Of a DNA stretch of 64,000 nt, positions 1-9,352 are shown piece by piece. How positions within the stretch are numbered: the first letter of the stretch is position 1; every line of letters begins with the position of its first letter. Made by a program: the position numbers and the translations under genes. The DNA comes from Salegentibacter echinorum. GTDB lineage: Bacteria; Bacteroidota; Bacteroidia; Flavobacteriales; Flavobacteriaceae. The stretch lies in assembly GCF_900129445.1 (NCBI RefSeq), contig NZ_FQVT01000011.1, forward strand, positions 20,345 to 84,344, in the 5' to 3' direction. Below the pieces are notes generated by a model. It was not told the DNA's origin. It worked only from the letters and a program-made list of their open reading frames with translations, and searched no databases.

Positions 1-203
1 CCAACCTTACAGCCTCTTATCCAGTTCCTGTTCGTCAGTACCAAGGTTTGTAGTCCTGCTTCCTTCACTTCCTGTCTCACGTCAGACAAGCTTGCAGCTT
101 ACTAATGGTTCAAGGCGTTACACCTGCCCATAAGGGACTTGCACCCTCTAGATTAATATCATATCTTCGATATGATAAAGATGCCCATGCTGGGCACACA
201 CAC
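1..203 (-). mobile_element. 5' part of a group II intron (domain I), cut by the window edge
   Basis: Read on the minus strand, this stretch starts with a GTGTGCCC-like 5' end and a hairpin of the GCCCAGCATGGGC type. It then runs through segments resembling GAGGGTGCAAGTCCCT and GGTACTGACGAACAGGAAC, which I recognise from domain I of bacterial group II introns. The 5' splice site lies at about 199-203; the repeated GTGTGTG makes the exact base uncertain. The rest of the intron, including any reverse transcriptase gene, would lie to the left of the window. It differs in sequence from the complete intron at 2157-4059, so it is a separate insertion in the same orientation. Confidence 0.7.
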
Positions 204-318
204 GGCATATAAGCCATACCCTGTTGAAGATTAGTATTTTAATTCATATTTGTTTCTACGGGTACGGCTCATATACCCATTCCGTTAGGCGTCATTGATC
301 ACATAAACTATAATTTTA

Positions 319-2157
319 ATGAAGATATATTTAGAGAAAATAATATTTGTTAATAGAGCTCCATTTGAAAACCTTGATTTAAACTTATATGAAAATGACA
401 TAAATGTACTAATGGCTGTAAATGGAAGTGGTAAAACAACAATACTATCTCATATTACAGATGCCTTTTATGAAATGGCAAAACCTCATTTTCAAAATGA
501 ATTTGAAGAAAATCAAAATAAATATTATAGGGTCTCATCAAATATTTATAATCTAAACTTTAATAATTTTTCCCTTGTCTATTTTAGGTTTATCACACCA
601 GAAGGAAAAATTGACTATATCGATGTAAGAAATCAAATGAGCTCTGCAGACTATGACAGACACGTCCAGCTCGATGATAAAATACCATACAATGAAATAA
701 ATGGTGCACTCGTAAATGCCCACAACGTAAAAAAAGTTTCAAAAGAACTTAATAAAGATTCTGCTTTAAAAATTTTCAATAATAATGTTTTAACCTTTTT
801 TCCCTCGTATAGGTATGAAAATCCTGGTTATTTAAATCAACCCTATGAAGTAAAGCTGGAATTCAAAAAAAGTTCAGGATTTGCTGGATATCTAAACAAT
901 CCCTTAGAGGTTATAACAGGTTTACCAGAATTGGCTAATTGGATTATGGATATAGTCTTAGATATGAGGATGAATCAGCAACTGCCAGACTTACTAATAT
1001 TTAATAACCTGAACAATATCATTTCTCAAACTTTAAAATCCAAAGGCTTGCAAAACTGCCGATTTGGCGTTGGACCAAGGGGTTATGGTAATACAAGAAT
1101 TCAAATAGTTGAAAATCAAGGAAAACAAGTATATCCAAACATCTTTAATTTGTCATCAGGTGAAAGCTCTTTGCTATGTATTTTTGGTGAAATTTTAAGA
1201 CAAGCCGATAACAATAGAAGCAATACAATCCTTAGTCATATTCACGGAATCGTTCTTATCGATGAAATTGATAAGCATTTACATATAAGTCTACAAAAGG
1301 AAGTACTTCCAGAGTTATTAAGATTATTTCCAAATATTCAATTTATTCTAAGTTCTCATTCTCCCTTTTTAAGTATGGGGCTTGCCGAAAAACTCGAAAA
1401 TAGATCAAAAATAATCGATTTAGATAATTTCGGAATTACCAAAGATCCATCAGAAAATAAAATGTATGAGGAAGTTTATGAAATGATGATTAATGAAAAT
1501 AAAAGGTTTAAAAACCTTTATCAAAATCTAGAAAGCTCAATTAACAATAATAATAAAACCTTAATAATTACAGAAGGAAAAACAGATATACAGCATATTC
1601 AGAAATCTGCAGAAATATTAGGATCGTTTGATTTTGAGGTAGAATATTTTAATGCAGAGTCCGATTCTAAGTTATTAGCAATGTTAGAACAGCTATCCAA
1701 GCTTCCAAGGACAAGAAAAATAATTGGAATATTTGATAGAGATGTTCCTAAAACGGTTTCTAAAATTGAAAAAAATGGTAATACAACCTTGGAATATGGG
1801 AATAATGTTTATGCTTTTTGCCTGCCTATTCCGGAACACAGAGAGGGTTATACGAATGTGTCGATCGAATTCTATTATCCAGACAAAGATTTAAAGAAAC
1901 CGCATAACGGAAAATGTCTTTACTTCAGTAATGAGTTAAATTTTAATAGCAATAGAAAACCTATATCTCCTATAAATGAACCAGAAGATGATTTAGACAA
2001 AAAAATTTGGTGTGAAAATATCGGAGATTTAGAATGGATTCATTCAAAATCAAGATTTGCAGATTTAGTGGTAAATAATCCAGAATTTATTTCAAATTTC
2101 AACTTTGATAGTTTCAAATTGGTTCACAAAAAAATAGAAGAAATCAACGCCGCCTAG
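319..2157 (+). CDS. AAA ATPase with C-terminal TOPRIM domain (OLD-like nuclease), possible phage defence
   Basis: The 612-residue protein has an ABC/SMC-type ATPase half: Walker A NGSGKTT near residue 35, signature LSSGESSLL near 277, Walker B IVLIDEID near 312 and an H-loop SSHSPFL near 344. A TOPRIM-like half follows, with TEGKTD near 418 and FDRD near 472. This order matches OLD-family nucleases; related ATPases occur in defence systems such as PARIS and Gabija. No partner toxin or helicase is adjacent, so the exact system is not identified. The A/T-rich composition and position between two antisense introns suggest horizontal transfer. The stop codon is split by the intron junction: TA comes from the host sequence and G from the last intron base. 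Without the intron it would read TAA, so the protein is unchanged. A defence role is inference. Confidence 0.8.
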   Translation: MKIYLEKIIFVNRAPFENLDLNLYENDINVLMAVNGSGKTTILSHITDAFYEMAKPHFQNEFEENQNKYYRVSSNIYNLNFNNFSLVYFRFITPEGKIDYIDVRNQMSSADYDRHVQLDDKIPYNEINGALVNAHNVKKVSKELNKDSALKIFNNNVLTFFPSYRYENPGYLNQPYEVKLEFKKSSGFAGYLNNPLEVITGLPELANWIMDIVLDMRMNQQLPDLLIFNNLNNIISQTLKSKGLQNCRFGVGPRGYGNTRIQIVENQGKQVYPNIFNLSSGESSLLCIFGEILRQADNNRSNTILSHIHGIVLIDEIDKHLHISLQKEVLPELLRLFPNIQFILSSHSPFLSMGLAEKLENRSKIIDLDNFGITKDPSENKMYEEVYEMMINENKRFKNLYQNLESSINNNNKTLIITEGKTDIQHIQKSAEILGSFDFEVEYFNAESDSKLLAMLEQLSKLPRTRKIIGIFDRDVPKTVSKIEKNGNTTLEYGNNVYAFCLPIPEHREGYTNVSIEFYYPDKDLKKPHNGKCLYFSNELNFNSNRKPISPINEPEDDLDKKIWCENIGDLEWIHSKSRFADLVVNNPEFISNFNFDSFKLVHKKIEEINAA

Positions 2158-2232
2158 TCGAGTAGGTAAAGGGGAATCTCACCCCTAAACCTCTCACAGA
2201 ACCGTACGTGAACCTCTCAATTCATACGGCTC
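2157..2232 (-). ncRNA. Group II intron domains V and VI
   Basis: The minus strand from 2232 to 2199 reads GAGCCGTATGAATTGAGAGG and ends in CGTACGGTTC, giving the conserved 34-nt domain V hairpin. The following hairpin down to 2166 pairs GGTTTAGGGG with CCCCTTTACC and would contain the branch-point A of domain VI. This is the most conserved part of such introns and fixes the 3' splice site at 2157. Confidence 0.85.
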
Positions 2233-2261
2233 TTATTATACAGTCGATTTGGTCTATTTAT

Positions 2262-3494
2262 TTAGACCAACTTATATCCCAATTCCCAGTGATAGAACAG
2301 ATTCGGATACCCTCTCGTAATTTGTCGAAGCCATTTTGCTGCTTTAACTTTACTTCCTTTGAAGCTTTTATACTTGTTGAGTATCCATCTGATCATCCGG
2401 TTGTGTAAATAATAAAACACTGGCTGTAAGCTCCGGCGGCTTATCTTTCCATAATATTGAATCCAGCCTTTAGCTAAATCCTGTATGCCGCGTTGGGTTT
2501 TGTTATGGAATGCAAGTTCTCGCAGTTCTCTTGTAATGCGAACCTTTGATTTTCGGCTCATTTTACAGTCAAATTGAAGAAAACTACCGCCTCTTTTCAG
2601 CTTGAACCGTATAGGCTGAAAGCTGAAACCTAGAAAATCAAATTGCACAGGGTAACCCTTAAGGTTTCTGCCATCTTTCTTACAGTACACTATTTTCGTC
2701 TTTTCGGGATGCGCTTTTAAATCGCATTCTTCCAGACGGCTTTTTAATGCTGTAAGTATTTCAACGGCCTTCTTATTACTCCGGCAATGGATAATCAGGT
2801 CATCAGCATAACGCACCATTCTTTGCGATGGATGGTATTTCTCCAGCCACTTGTCCACACAATAATGCAAATATAAATTGGCAAGCAATGGACTGATTAC
2901 CCCTCCTTGAGGAGTCCCTTTTCCATTGGGTGTCTTAACTGTTCCATCTTCAAGTATCACTGGAGCTTCCAGCCATCTTTTAATGTACAATAACACCCAT
3001 TTCTCTGAAACGTGTCGTTCCAAAGCTTTCAGTAGAAGGCTATGGTTGACGTTTTCAAAGAATTCTTGAATATCCAAATCTATCACCCAGCTCAGGTATC
3101 GTACATTGTAACGTACTTTCTCAATAGCCAGATGTGCATTCCTGTTTGGACGGTATCCATAAGAATTATCTGAAAATATGGATTCAAGCCTGGGTTCTAA
3201 GTATTCCTTGATCACTTGTTGGGCAATCCTATCACTTACAGTGGGAATACCCAAAGGTCGGGTTTTACCTCCTGCCTTGGGAATATTAACCCGCTTTATC
3301 GCAGGCGCGAAGTAACTTCCAGATGCCAGTCTGTTCCACACCTTGTACAGTTCCTCAGAACGTATCCTATCGAAATCTGATAGGCTCTGTTGGTCTATTC
3401 CGGCACTTCCTCGGTTCCTTTTCACCTTCTTATAGGACGCCCACACCATTTCCTTGGTAATCGGTATCGACTTTGTTTGTTCTTTAAAAATCAT
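2262..3494 (-). CDS. ltrA: Group II intron reverse transcriptase/maturase, endonuclease-less
   Basis: The 410-residue protein shows the RT fingers and palm blocks: RPLGIPTVSDRIAQ, GYRPNRNAH, the TPQGGVISPLL block and the catalytic YADD near residue 223. A C-terminal maturase (X) region ends in WELGYKLV. No HNH endonuclease follows, and about 410 residues is usual for En-less group II RTs. It would assist splicing and carry out reverse-splicing and target-primed reverse transcription into new DNA sites. The frame is intact and uninterrupted, so the element may still be active. It is encoded on the same strand as the intron RNA, as expected. Confidence 0.9.
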   Translation of the reverse strand: MIFKEQTKSIPITKEMVWASYKKVKRNRGSAGIDQQSLSDFDRIRSEELYKVWNRLASGSYFAPAIKRVNIPKAGGKTRPLGIPTVSDRIAQQVIKEYLEPRLESIFSDNSYGYRPNRNAHLAIEKVRYNVRYLSWVIDLDIQEFFENVNHSLLLKALERHVSEKWVLLYIKRWLEAPVILEDGTVKTPNGKGTPQGGVISPLLANLYLHYCVDKWLEKYHPSQRMVRYADDLIIHCRSNKKAVEILTALKSRLEECDLKAHPEKTKIVYCKKDGRNLKGYPVQFDFLGFSFQPIRFKLKRGGSFLQFDCKMSRKSKVRITRELRELAFHNKTQRGIQDLAKGWIQYYGKISRRSLQPVFYYLHNRMIRWILNKYKSFKGSKVKAAKWLRQITRGYPNLFYHWELGYKLV

Positions 3495-4065
3495 CCTTAC
3501 ATTTTAAGTTGTTCTTAAATCTAAACTGTATAATTGAAGCCCTTCGCTCCGCTCCCATTACAGGAGTTTCATCACTACTACAACTTCATCCGCCACCTAT
3601 GTGCTCGTCAGTAATCAACTTACAGGTATTTCCTGCTTGTGTTTTCCTTTTAGCATAGCACATAAGCTTCCTGTGGTTCCACAATAAAGCCTAGATAGAA
3701 GTCATGCCTGCTTTATGACGGTTGCCGTATAGACAGTAATTAGGTTGCCTCTACACTTATCCCTGACTCCTCGATATGAATCAGGTTTTGACAACGACTG
3801 GTCTTTTCGTCACTTCATCGCAAGGTTCGCTTTCGCTCATCTCTTCTAGCCTTACCTGACTATTTAAAATAGCCTTTTCTTCTATCGCTTCACACATCTT
3901 TGTTGCCTTGGATGCATCATAAAAGTGGTTTGATGAGTTTTCCTAAAAACCCTCATCGGAGGACCTACCTCCATCTTTATTATAGCTTACACAGCACACA
4001 TTGAGTGGATGGCTCCGCCATCAAATGACGGAGTACATCCCTCACACCACCCAGCGCACATGTCT

Positions 4066-4088
4066 TCCCGAAAAGAAATCGGGACAGG
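4066..4088. repeat. Short palindromic element at the intron 5' exon
   Basis: TCCCGA and TCGGGA pair around a 7-base loop, followed by CAGG. On the minus strand this hairpin lies 6 bases before the intron 5' splice site. A near-identical unit (TCCCGAAGAAATTCGGAACAGG) lies inside domain V of the dead intron copy at 9890-9911. It may be a common small dispersed palindrome of these genomes. Confidence 0.55.
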
Positions 4089-4296
4089 CTGTACTTGGGC
4101 GGTTCGTAAACCATTCTTATTTCTAAAAGGAACGCGTTCGGTCTTTCCTAACTTGTGAGTATCCACTCCACCAAGTAGATATTGCTAGATCCCCTACCCT
4201 GTATATAGCTTTGCTTAAAAATAATTACAATGAGTAAAAAACAGGAAATGTTTACCTTGAACCAAAAGCTAACTCTATTTTTTATAGATAACTATT

Positions 4297-4662
4297 TTAA
4301 AAAACAATCTTATCTAAATCTTTGAATTTCATTGGTTTTATTAAATAAGAAGATACGATTTTATATTCCTTTGCTCTATTAATATCCGCGGAATCAACCG
4401 ATGACGATAGGATATTAATTTTCACTTTAAGTTTATTTCTTTTCTCTAAAATTTTGTCTAACAATTCCCACCCATCCATAATAGGAATGTTAAGATCAAG
4501 AAATATTAGATATGTATTTTCGGTATAGCGTTCCAGGTAATTTAGGGCTTCATTACTTTTTTCAAAAATTAGGATTTCGGTATTAGGAAACTTTTTCTTT
4601 ATGGTACATTGATTAATATAGTTCGTTATCGGATCGTCATCGATCAATAAGATCTGCTTCAT
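4297..4662 (-). CDS. Single-domain response regulator (CheY/Rcp1-like receiver)
   Basis: A 121-residue stand-alone receiver domain. The acidic pair DDDP lies at residues 8-11, the phosphoacceptor Asp in FLDLNIPIMDG near residue 56, the SSS stretch near 87 supplies the conserved Ser/Thr, and the K of YLIKPM lies near 110. No output domain follows. The gene overlaps the 3' end of the upstream sensor by 26 bases, so the two are translationally coupled and very probably work together. The partner lacks a recognisable ATPase domain, so the phosphate source is unclear. A/T-rich composition like the rest of this island. Confidence 0.85.
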   Translation of the reverse strand: MKQILLIDDDPITNYINQCTIKKKFPNTEILIFEKSNEALNYLERYTENTYLIFLDLNIPIMDGWELLDKILEKRNKLKVKINILSSSVDSADINRAKEYKIVSSYLIKPMKFKDLDKIVF

Positions 4663-7321
4663 GTTTAAATTTATTCGTCATTTCTACTATCTTTTTTACA
4701 ACGGTATCCAACTCTTCCGCTGATTCGCCAATATAGTCCAGAATTTCTTCTAAGGTTTTCTCCCCGCCATTGGCATCTTTATATAAATAAACTAATCCTA
4801 AAATTCTCGAGAGTGGGGAGCGTATGGTGTGTGATTGCAACCACGCAATCTCCTGCAATTGTTCATTTTGTTTTCTTATACTTTGTGTTTGCCTTTTTGA
4901 ATTGCTTATATCAAGGACTGAACCAACTACTTTAATAGGGTTCCTATCCTTATCTCTTAAAATATAACACCTGTCAACAAGGTAAACAATGGAATTATCT
5001 CTATTTAGTATTCTATATTCTCCATTCCAAAAATTCCTTTCTTCACACTTCAGTATTTCTTCAAATGAAGTACAGACACGCTCAAAATCTTCACTGTAAA
5101 TTTTATTTGTCCAGGAATTATTTATGGACAATTTTTCTTTTGTATTATAATCTATATAATTTAAATAGCCTTCCCCTCTCGAAATTGTTTTATTCCGAAA
5201 ATCCATCTCCCAGATTAATTCGTTGCTTGCTTTTTGAGCCAATACAAATCTTTCATTGCTTAATTTTAATTTTAGTTCTTGATTCTTTTTTTCGGTTATG
5301 TCCTGAATAATTCCCTCTATTCTATTTGGGGTATTGTCTTCGTCAGCAATTACCTTTATTTTTTGCTTTACCCACCTCATTTGCTTACTATCCGTTATAA
5401 TTCGATGTTCAAATTCTGGATTTTGCCCCGGAATAACATATTTATCATATGGATTTTCCAAATAGTGCCTATCGTCTGGATGAAATGCTTTAATTATATT
5501 TTCCTTGGTGGGTATGAAGTTATTTTTTTCTTTTCCGTAAATTTTATAGGTTTCTTCACTCCAAACGGAAAGATCAGAATCTAAATCCCTACTCCAATAT
5601 CCGATTTTTGCAATTTTCTGTGCTGCTTTTAGTTTTGTATAAGCCAAATTTAATTTTTCCTCCGACTTTATTTGTATGGTTATATCTTTAGCTACTAAGA
5701 TTATATTTTTTGTCTCAGGAATAACTTTACCATTCCATTCCAACCATTTAATTTCTTTGCTCTTTGAGATAAATCTTGTCCGAAGTGACTGAAATACCTT
5801 ATTTTTAAGAGCAAATTTGATTCTTGTTATTATATTTTTATCTTCATCCGGATGTAAAAAATTAAAAATATTACTACCTAATATTTCGAGAATAGGATAT
5901 TGAAGAAGTTCTGTAAATGACTGATTACATTTTTTAATTACCCCCTTATAATCAACAATGCAATGAGGGTAAGGAGAAAGGTTGAAAAAATTATTGTAAT
6001 TTTCTTCTACTACTTTTTGTTTTATAACTGGCCCAATATGCTTTCCAATATCTACTAGAAACTCAGTTTGACCCTTTAGCTCCTCTTTTCTGTATTTTGA
6101 TAGACAAAGTAAACATCCTAGAACTTCCTCATTGTAGAAGATCGGTATTCCTATTCCTGTCTTAATATTAGCTTTTAAAGCATTGGATCTTCTAATAAAT
6201 TTTTGGTTTTGCTGTAAATCATCCCAAATAATAGGACTCTGCTCCATCCAAATGTTTCCGGGTAGTCCCACTCCTGGTTTAAAACGATTTACTGCTTTAG
6301 TCATATAAAAATCTCCTTTTAATTTAACCTCGTTACTTAGGGAGCAAAATAAATCCATGTCACTTTTATCCTCCGACACTAACCAGATTTCAGCAATATT
6401 TATCGTTGAAAATCGCAACACCCTTCTTAACACTTCATTAAGACTTTCTAGCAAGGTTCCAGTTTGACTTGCAGAATTAACCAGAGATTTAATTATCTCT
6501 TTATTTAACCTTTCTTCTACTTTATGTGTAATATCATTAGATATAGCAATGATTCCTTGTATAGTAGGATCTGAAAGATCGTTAACAAGTTGAGTTTCTA
6601 GCCAACGCCATTTTTTATTTACATCCCTAAAACGGTAAGGTGGAATAAAAACATGTTTTGTATTATTTATTAAATTTAATGACTCTTTAACCTTAGGTAG
6701 ATCTTCTAAATGAATAAAATTAAGTGCATTATTTCCAATAAACTCATTTACTTCTATACCTAATACCTCTTCTGCGTTCCCACTTACATACTTATAAAAA
6801 CCTTTTTTATCAATTACGGCAATTAAACCTGATATATCCGCATCGAAGATCTTAGAGCGAACTTTTTTTTCCGTAATTTTTTCGTTTTCTCCGTTTAAAC
6901 TACAATTCGAGGTACAATTTTCCTTCTCATTCTTATAATCCACTTTGACTACACAATCTCCTAAATCAGAAATAGTAAGCATAATGGCATTTTTTGACTG
7001 AAAAATTATCGGTTGATCCTTAACGCGTACAGCAATTTCTTTTTCATCTTTTCTCAGCTTGAGAATCTTCTCAAGCTGCGGTATTTTATTTTCTAATTTG
7101 CACGAACTTATGTCTTCCAGACTTAATTCCAGGAATTCATCAACGCTATACCCATATAATTTCTTAGCTTCTTTATTTATAGCTAAAATTTTTTGATTTT
7201 GTTTTTCATAAATCAAAATAGGATACGGTATTACTTGAAACAGAAGTTTATATTCTTCCATTTGTTCATCTCGGGATAGGGCACCTAACATAGATTCGGA
7301 GAATGTTAAAGACAACTCCAA
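4637..7321 (-). CDS. Multi-PAS/GAF sensor ending in a HisKA-like helix pair, no ATPase domain
   Basis: The 894-residue protein has no signal peptide and no obvious membrane segment, so it is predicted to be cytoplasmic. I read PAS domains near residues 25-120, 160-265, 445-560, 570-690 and 695-810, with a GAF domain near 285-430 (PGVGLPGNIW). PAC-type ends such as IIAISNDITHK, ILVAKDITIQ and IIQDITEKK support the PAS calls. The C-terminal ~70 residues contain a dimerisation helix with an H-box-like WLQSHTIRSPLSRILGLV, but the protein stops without N, G1 or G2 boxes. It therefore cannot autophosphorylate as a normal kinase and may act as a dimeric phosphotransfer platform for the overlapping response regulator. 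The ligand is unknown. The leader has no clear promoter motif. Confidence 0.8.
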   Translation of the reverse strand: MELSLTFSESMLGALSRDEQMEEYKLLFQVIPYPILIYEKQNQKILAINKEAKKLYGYSVDEFLELSLEDISSCKLENKIPQLEKILKLRKDEKEIAVRVKDQPIIFQSKNAIMLTISDLGDCVVKVDYKNEKENCTSNCSLNGENEKITEKKVRSKIFDADISGLIAVIDKKGFYKYVSGNAEEVLGIEVNEFIGNNALNFIHLEDLPKVKESLNLINNTKHVFIPPYRFRDVNKKWRWLETQLVNDLSDPTIQGIIAISNDITHKVEERLNKEIIKSLVNSASQTGTLLESLNEVLRRVLRFSTINIAEIWLVSEDKSDMDLFCSLSNEVKLKGDFYMTKAVNRFKPGVGLPGNIWMEQSPIIWDDLQQNQKFIRRSNALKANIKTGIGIPIFYNEEVLGCLLCLSKYRKEELKGQTEFLVDIGKHIGPVIKQKVVEENYNNFFNLSPYPHCIVDYKGVIKKCNQSFTELLQYPILEILGSNIFNFLHPDEDKNIITRIKFALKNKVFQSLRTRFISKSKEIKWLEWNGKVIPETKNIILVAKDITIQIKSEEKLNLAYTKLKAAQKIAKIGYWSRDLDSDLSVWSEETYKIYGKEKNNFIPTKENIIKAFHPDDRHYLENPYDKYVIPGQNPEFEHRIITDSKQMRWVKQKIKVIADEDNTPNRIEGIIQDITEKKNQELKLKLSNERFVLAQKASNELIWEMDFRNKTISRGEGYLNYIDYNTKEKLSINNSWTNKIYSEDFERVCTSFEEILKCEERNFWNGEYRILNRDNSIVYLVDRCYILRDKDRNPIKVVGSVLDISNSKRQTQSIRKQNEQLQEIAWLQSHTIRSPLSRILGLVYLYKDANGGEKTLEEILDYIGESAEELDTVVKKIVEMTNKFKHEADLIDR

Positions 7322-7904
7322 ATATAACTTTTTTTAAATTTTTAACAAAGGTAGTTACTGTTTTAACCAAATAAACAATAAGGCTTCAAATCATTTACGT
7401 TAAAAAACGCAATACAAGCTATAATCATGTGTTTTACATAAATTACAGATAAGCATGCGATAACTCACTTATTTTGGGAATAAAAGATTTTTGGAAGAAG
7501 AGTTTGGAAATAATAAATCCTTCAGGCTCTTTTAGTGGGGTATGTGCGCAGGATCCGTAATCGGTAATATCATAAATGACCAACTTATCCGAATCTCAAC
7601 TTTCTGGTCCTTGAAAACTTTCTGGCCATTAGGTTCGTGCTTGGCCCCTTCAAGATTCTTATTTTTCTAAACAAATGCTGATAGGTTATTGCTGATACCA
7701 TTATTTTTTGGATCTTTATATTTCTTCAACCGAGCTTCCAATTCGACGAACAAAATTTGAAATATAAATTTTCTTCGGGGATCAGCTCAAGTTGTTCTAG
7801 TGTTATTTTATTACAAACGGTTAAATTAAAGATTAAAGATAAAAAGGGGTTCTTCAGATATTAGGATAAAAGATGATAGTTTTGGGAATTTATTTTCTTA
7901 AGGA
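7322..7904. other. Gene-free stretch, mostly degenerate sequence
   Basis: No open gene is visible between the sensor and the SRAP remnant. The only coding-like trace is the probable IS66 transposase remnant listed separately (7580-7750). The rest is A/T-rich with no repeat or terminator that I can support. Confidence 0.5.
7580..7750 (-). pseudogene. Probable remnant of an IS66-type transposase N-terminus
   Basis: On the minus strand one frame reads FVELEARLKKYKDPKNNG and, after a stop, a Lys-rich stretch ending KHEPNGQKVFKDQKVE. This resembles the N-terminal region of IS66 transposases (LEARLKKY.NPKNS followed by KKPGGQ.GHKG). The frame is interrupted, and no DDE domain or terminal repeats can be found nearby. 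It is a short relic and the family call rests on my recognition of the pattern only. Confidence 0.3.
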
Positions 7905-8360
7905 TTAAGATATTAAAACAAACTCCCCTGCTCTATCATCTTCCACCGGATTTGAAATTTCCGGAGTATTAGAGTTTATTTCACGCTTGTAAATGTTGGC
8001 CACCGTATGTGCTTTGAAATCCTCTTTTATAAAACCGTGCTTAACCAGGTCTAGAATACCTTTGTCCGTTAAATCTTCCCGGAGCCACTCCCCTTCAAAA
8101 GATGGGTCTAAAACCAGTGGCATTCTTTTTTTCTTGTTGTGTACTTTTTCAAAAAAGTCATTAGCTTCGGTAGTTACCAAGCTTACGCTCCAGTAATCTG
8201 ATTCGTATTCGTTGTAGATTCCGGCGAAGGTGAACAATTTTGGTTTTCTAAATATCAATATTTCGGAACCGCGCCACCTTTAAAATTATTGGGATAATGG
8301 GGTTCAAAATAGCCATCGGTAAAATTAAACAACGCCTTTCTAGTGAGTTTTATAGGTGTT
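7905..8360 (-). pseudogene. Broken SRAP (YedK/HMCES-like) gene, C-terminal half
   Basis: The intact part (117 codons from 8258) reads LFTFAGIYNEY and VTTEANDFFEKVHNKKKRMP, the C-terminal core of SRAP proteins, which crosslink to abasic sites in single-stranded DNA. Just upstream, 8259-8340 encodes FTDGYFEPHYPNNF in another frame, matching the family's DGFFEW region, with a stop at the junction. The N-terminus with the catalytic Cys2 is missing. The frameshift and truncation make this a pseudogene. Intact SRAP genes are often in SOS or mobile contexts, which fits its place among intron and IS debris. Confidence 0.65.
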
Positions 8361-8785
8361 TATTCATCTATTAAAGTGTTTTGAACTTCACAATGATTTA
8401 ATTGCTTAATCGGAGATAATACAAATTGGCAATTCCTCCAAAATTTTTAATTTGGCTTATTAAAAAGAGATGATAAGAAAGCTAAACTATCATCGTCTCA
8501 AACCGTTGGGTTATATTCCGGCTAAAGATGACGTATATTCCAACCTAATTGCGGCAGGTAGATAATAAAGAGCAAAATTCCTCTGGCCACGGTGAGAGGA
8601 CTTAGAATGGAATAATCATCCCCTTAAAAAACGCTAAAGTCTTCGCCTAAAGACGAGGAATTTTCACCCAGATTGAAATATTAAAAAATTCGGCTTGTGT
8701 TAAACCGAAAAGTTATCGATAATTTATACGCTACGAGCCATATACAAACACGGTATGTGCACTAAACCGAAACGACAACGTACCA
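8361..8785. other. Gene-free stretch before the Crp/Fnr-Gdx cassette
   Basis: No gene is visible. The end of the stretch (about 8725-8782) reads like a cassette border, with GAGCCATATACAAACACGG and ACGACAACGT. I recall similar sequences beside accessory genes in Bacteroidota, but this is only recollection. A short palindrome (GTCTTCGCCTAAAGAC) is visible near 8641-8656. Confidence 0.3.
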
Positions 8786-9352
8786 ATGACAACAATAGAC
8801 AAAATTCTCGACAACATATATTCGCTTCCCGAAACGTCTAAACAAATGCTACAAAAGCACATTAACAAAGTCAGTTTTCCGAAGGGCCATATCTTGTTAC
8901 GAGCGAACAGAATTGAAAAGAACATTTACTTTATTAAACAAGGGATTGTTCGGGCTTATGCTAAAACAGCCGACAGCGAAGTAACTTTTTGGTTTGGAAA
9001 AGAAAACGACACCGTTATTTCTATGAAAAGTTATATTGAAAATTTGAAAGGATATGAAGACATAGAATTGTTGGAAGATTGTGAACTGTATGAACTAAAA
9101 GCAGAAGAACTGAAAAGACTTTTTGAAAAAGATATAAGAATTTCAAATTTTGGAAGAAAGTTGGCAGAAAAAGAACTTATAAAAATCGAAGAAAAACTTA
9201 TAGCACAACAATTCAAAACAGCTACGCAAAAATATAAAGAACTAATTAAACATAATCCCGATTTAGTTCAACGAGTGCAGTTAAGATATATTGCTTCTTA
9301 TTTAGGTATAACCCAAGTCAGTTTAAGTAGAATTAGAGCACAAATAAAGTAA
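8786..9352 (+). CDS. Crp/Fnr-family transcriptional regulator
   Basis: The 188-residue protein has an N-terminal cyclic-nucleotide-binding-like beta barrel (KGHILLRANRIEKNIYFIKQG, residues ~34-54) and a C-terminal winged helix with the recognition helix in IASYLGITQVSLSRIRAQ near residues 170-187. No Cys cluster is present, so it is not an FNR-type iron-sulfur oxygen sensor. The effector-binding arginine of true CRP is not evident. It lies 82 bases before the Gdx/SugE exporter in the same direction. The two plausibly form an acquired regulator-exporter pair, with the regulator controlling the exporter; that link is inference from position. Confidence 0.85.
   Translation: MTTIDKILDNIYSLPETSKQMLQKHINKVSFPKGHILLRANRIEKNIYFIKQGIVRAYAKTADSEVTFWFGKENDTVISMKSYIENLKGYEDIELLEDCELYELKAEELKRLFEKDIRISNFGRKLAEKELIKIEEKLIAQQFKTATQKYKELIKHNPDLVQRVQLRYIASYLGITQVSLSRIRAQIK

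Larger units (their letters stand above)
2157..4059 (-). mobile_element. Complete group II intron with its own reverse transcriptase
   Basis: On the minus strand the element starts with GTGCGCTGG at 4059 and ends with CTACTCGAC at 2157, both typical group II intron ends; the L. lactis Ll.LtrB intron ends in the similar CUACUUCAC. A 34-nt domain V occupies 2232-2199 and a domain VI hairpin follows. The 5' structured domains occupy about 3495-4059, and the reverse transcriptase lies at 2262-3494 as a domain IV ORF. The 5' exon carries a short hairpin (4066-4084). Insertion next to a hairpin, plus an RT without endonuclease, is reminiscent of class C introns, but I cannot assign the class by eye. 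It sits antisense to the AAA-TOPRIM gene, so it would splice only from an antisense transcript. Confidence 0.85.

Noticed and set aside
204..318. Possible integron-type attC site near 275-295 (GCCTAACGG)
   Set aside because: Only a short core-like string is present, without paired R and L boxes that I could fold.
2208..2408. 66-codon plus-strand frame over the intron 3' end, with a matching frame at 9914-10120
   Set aside because: Both translate the reverse strand of intron domain V and the RT gene. Their similarity comes from the shared intron, not from a protein family.
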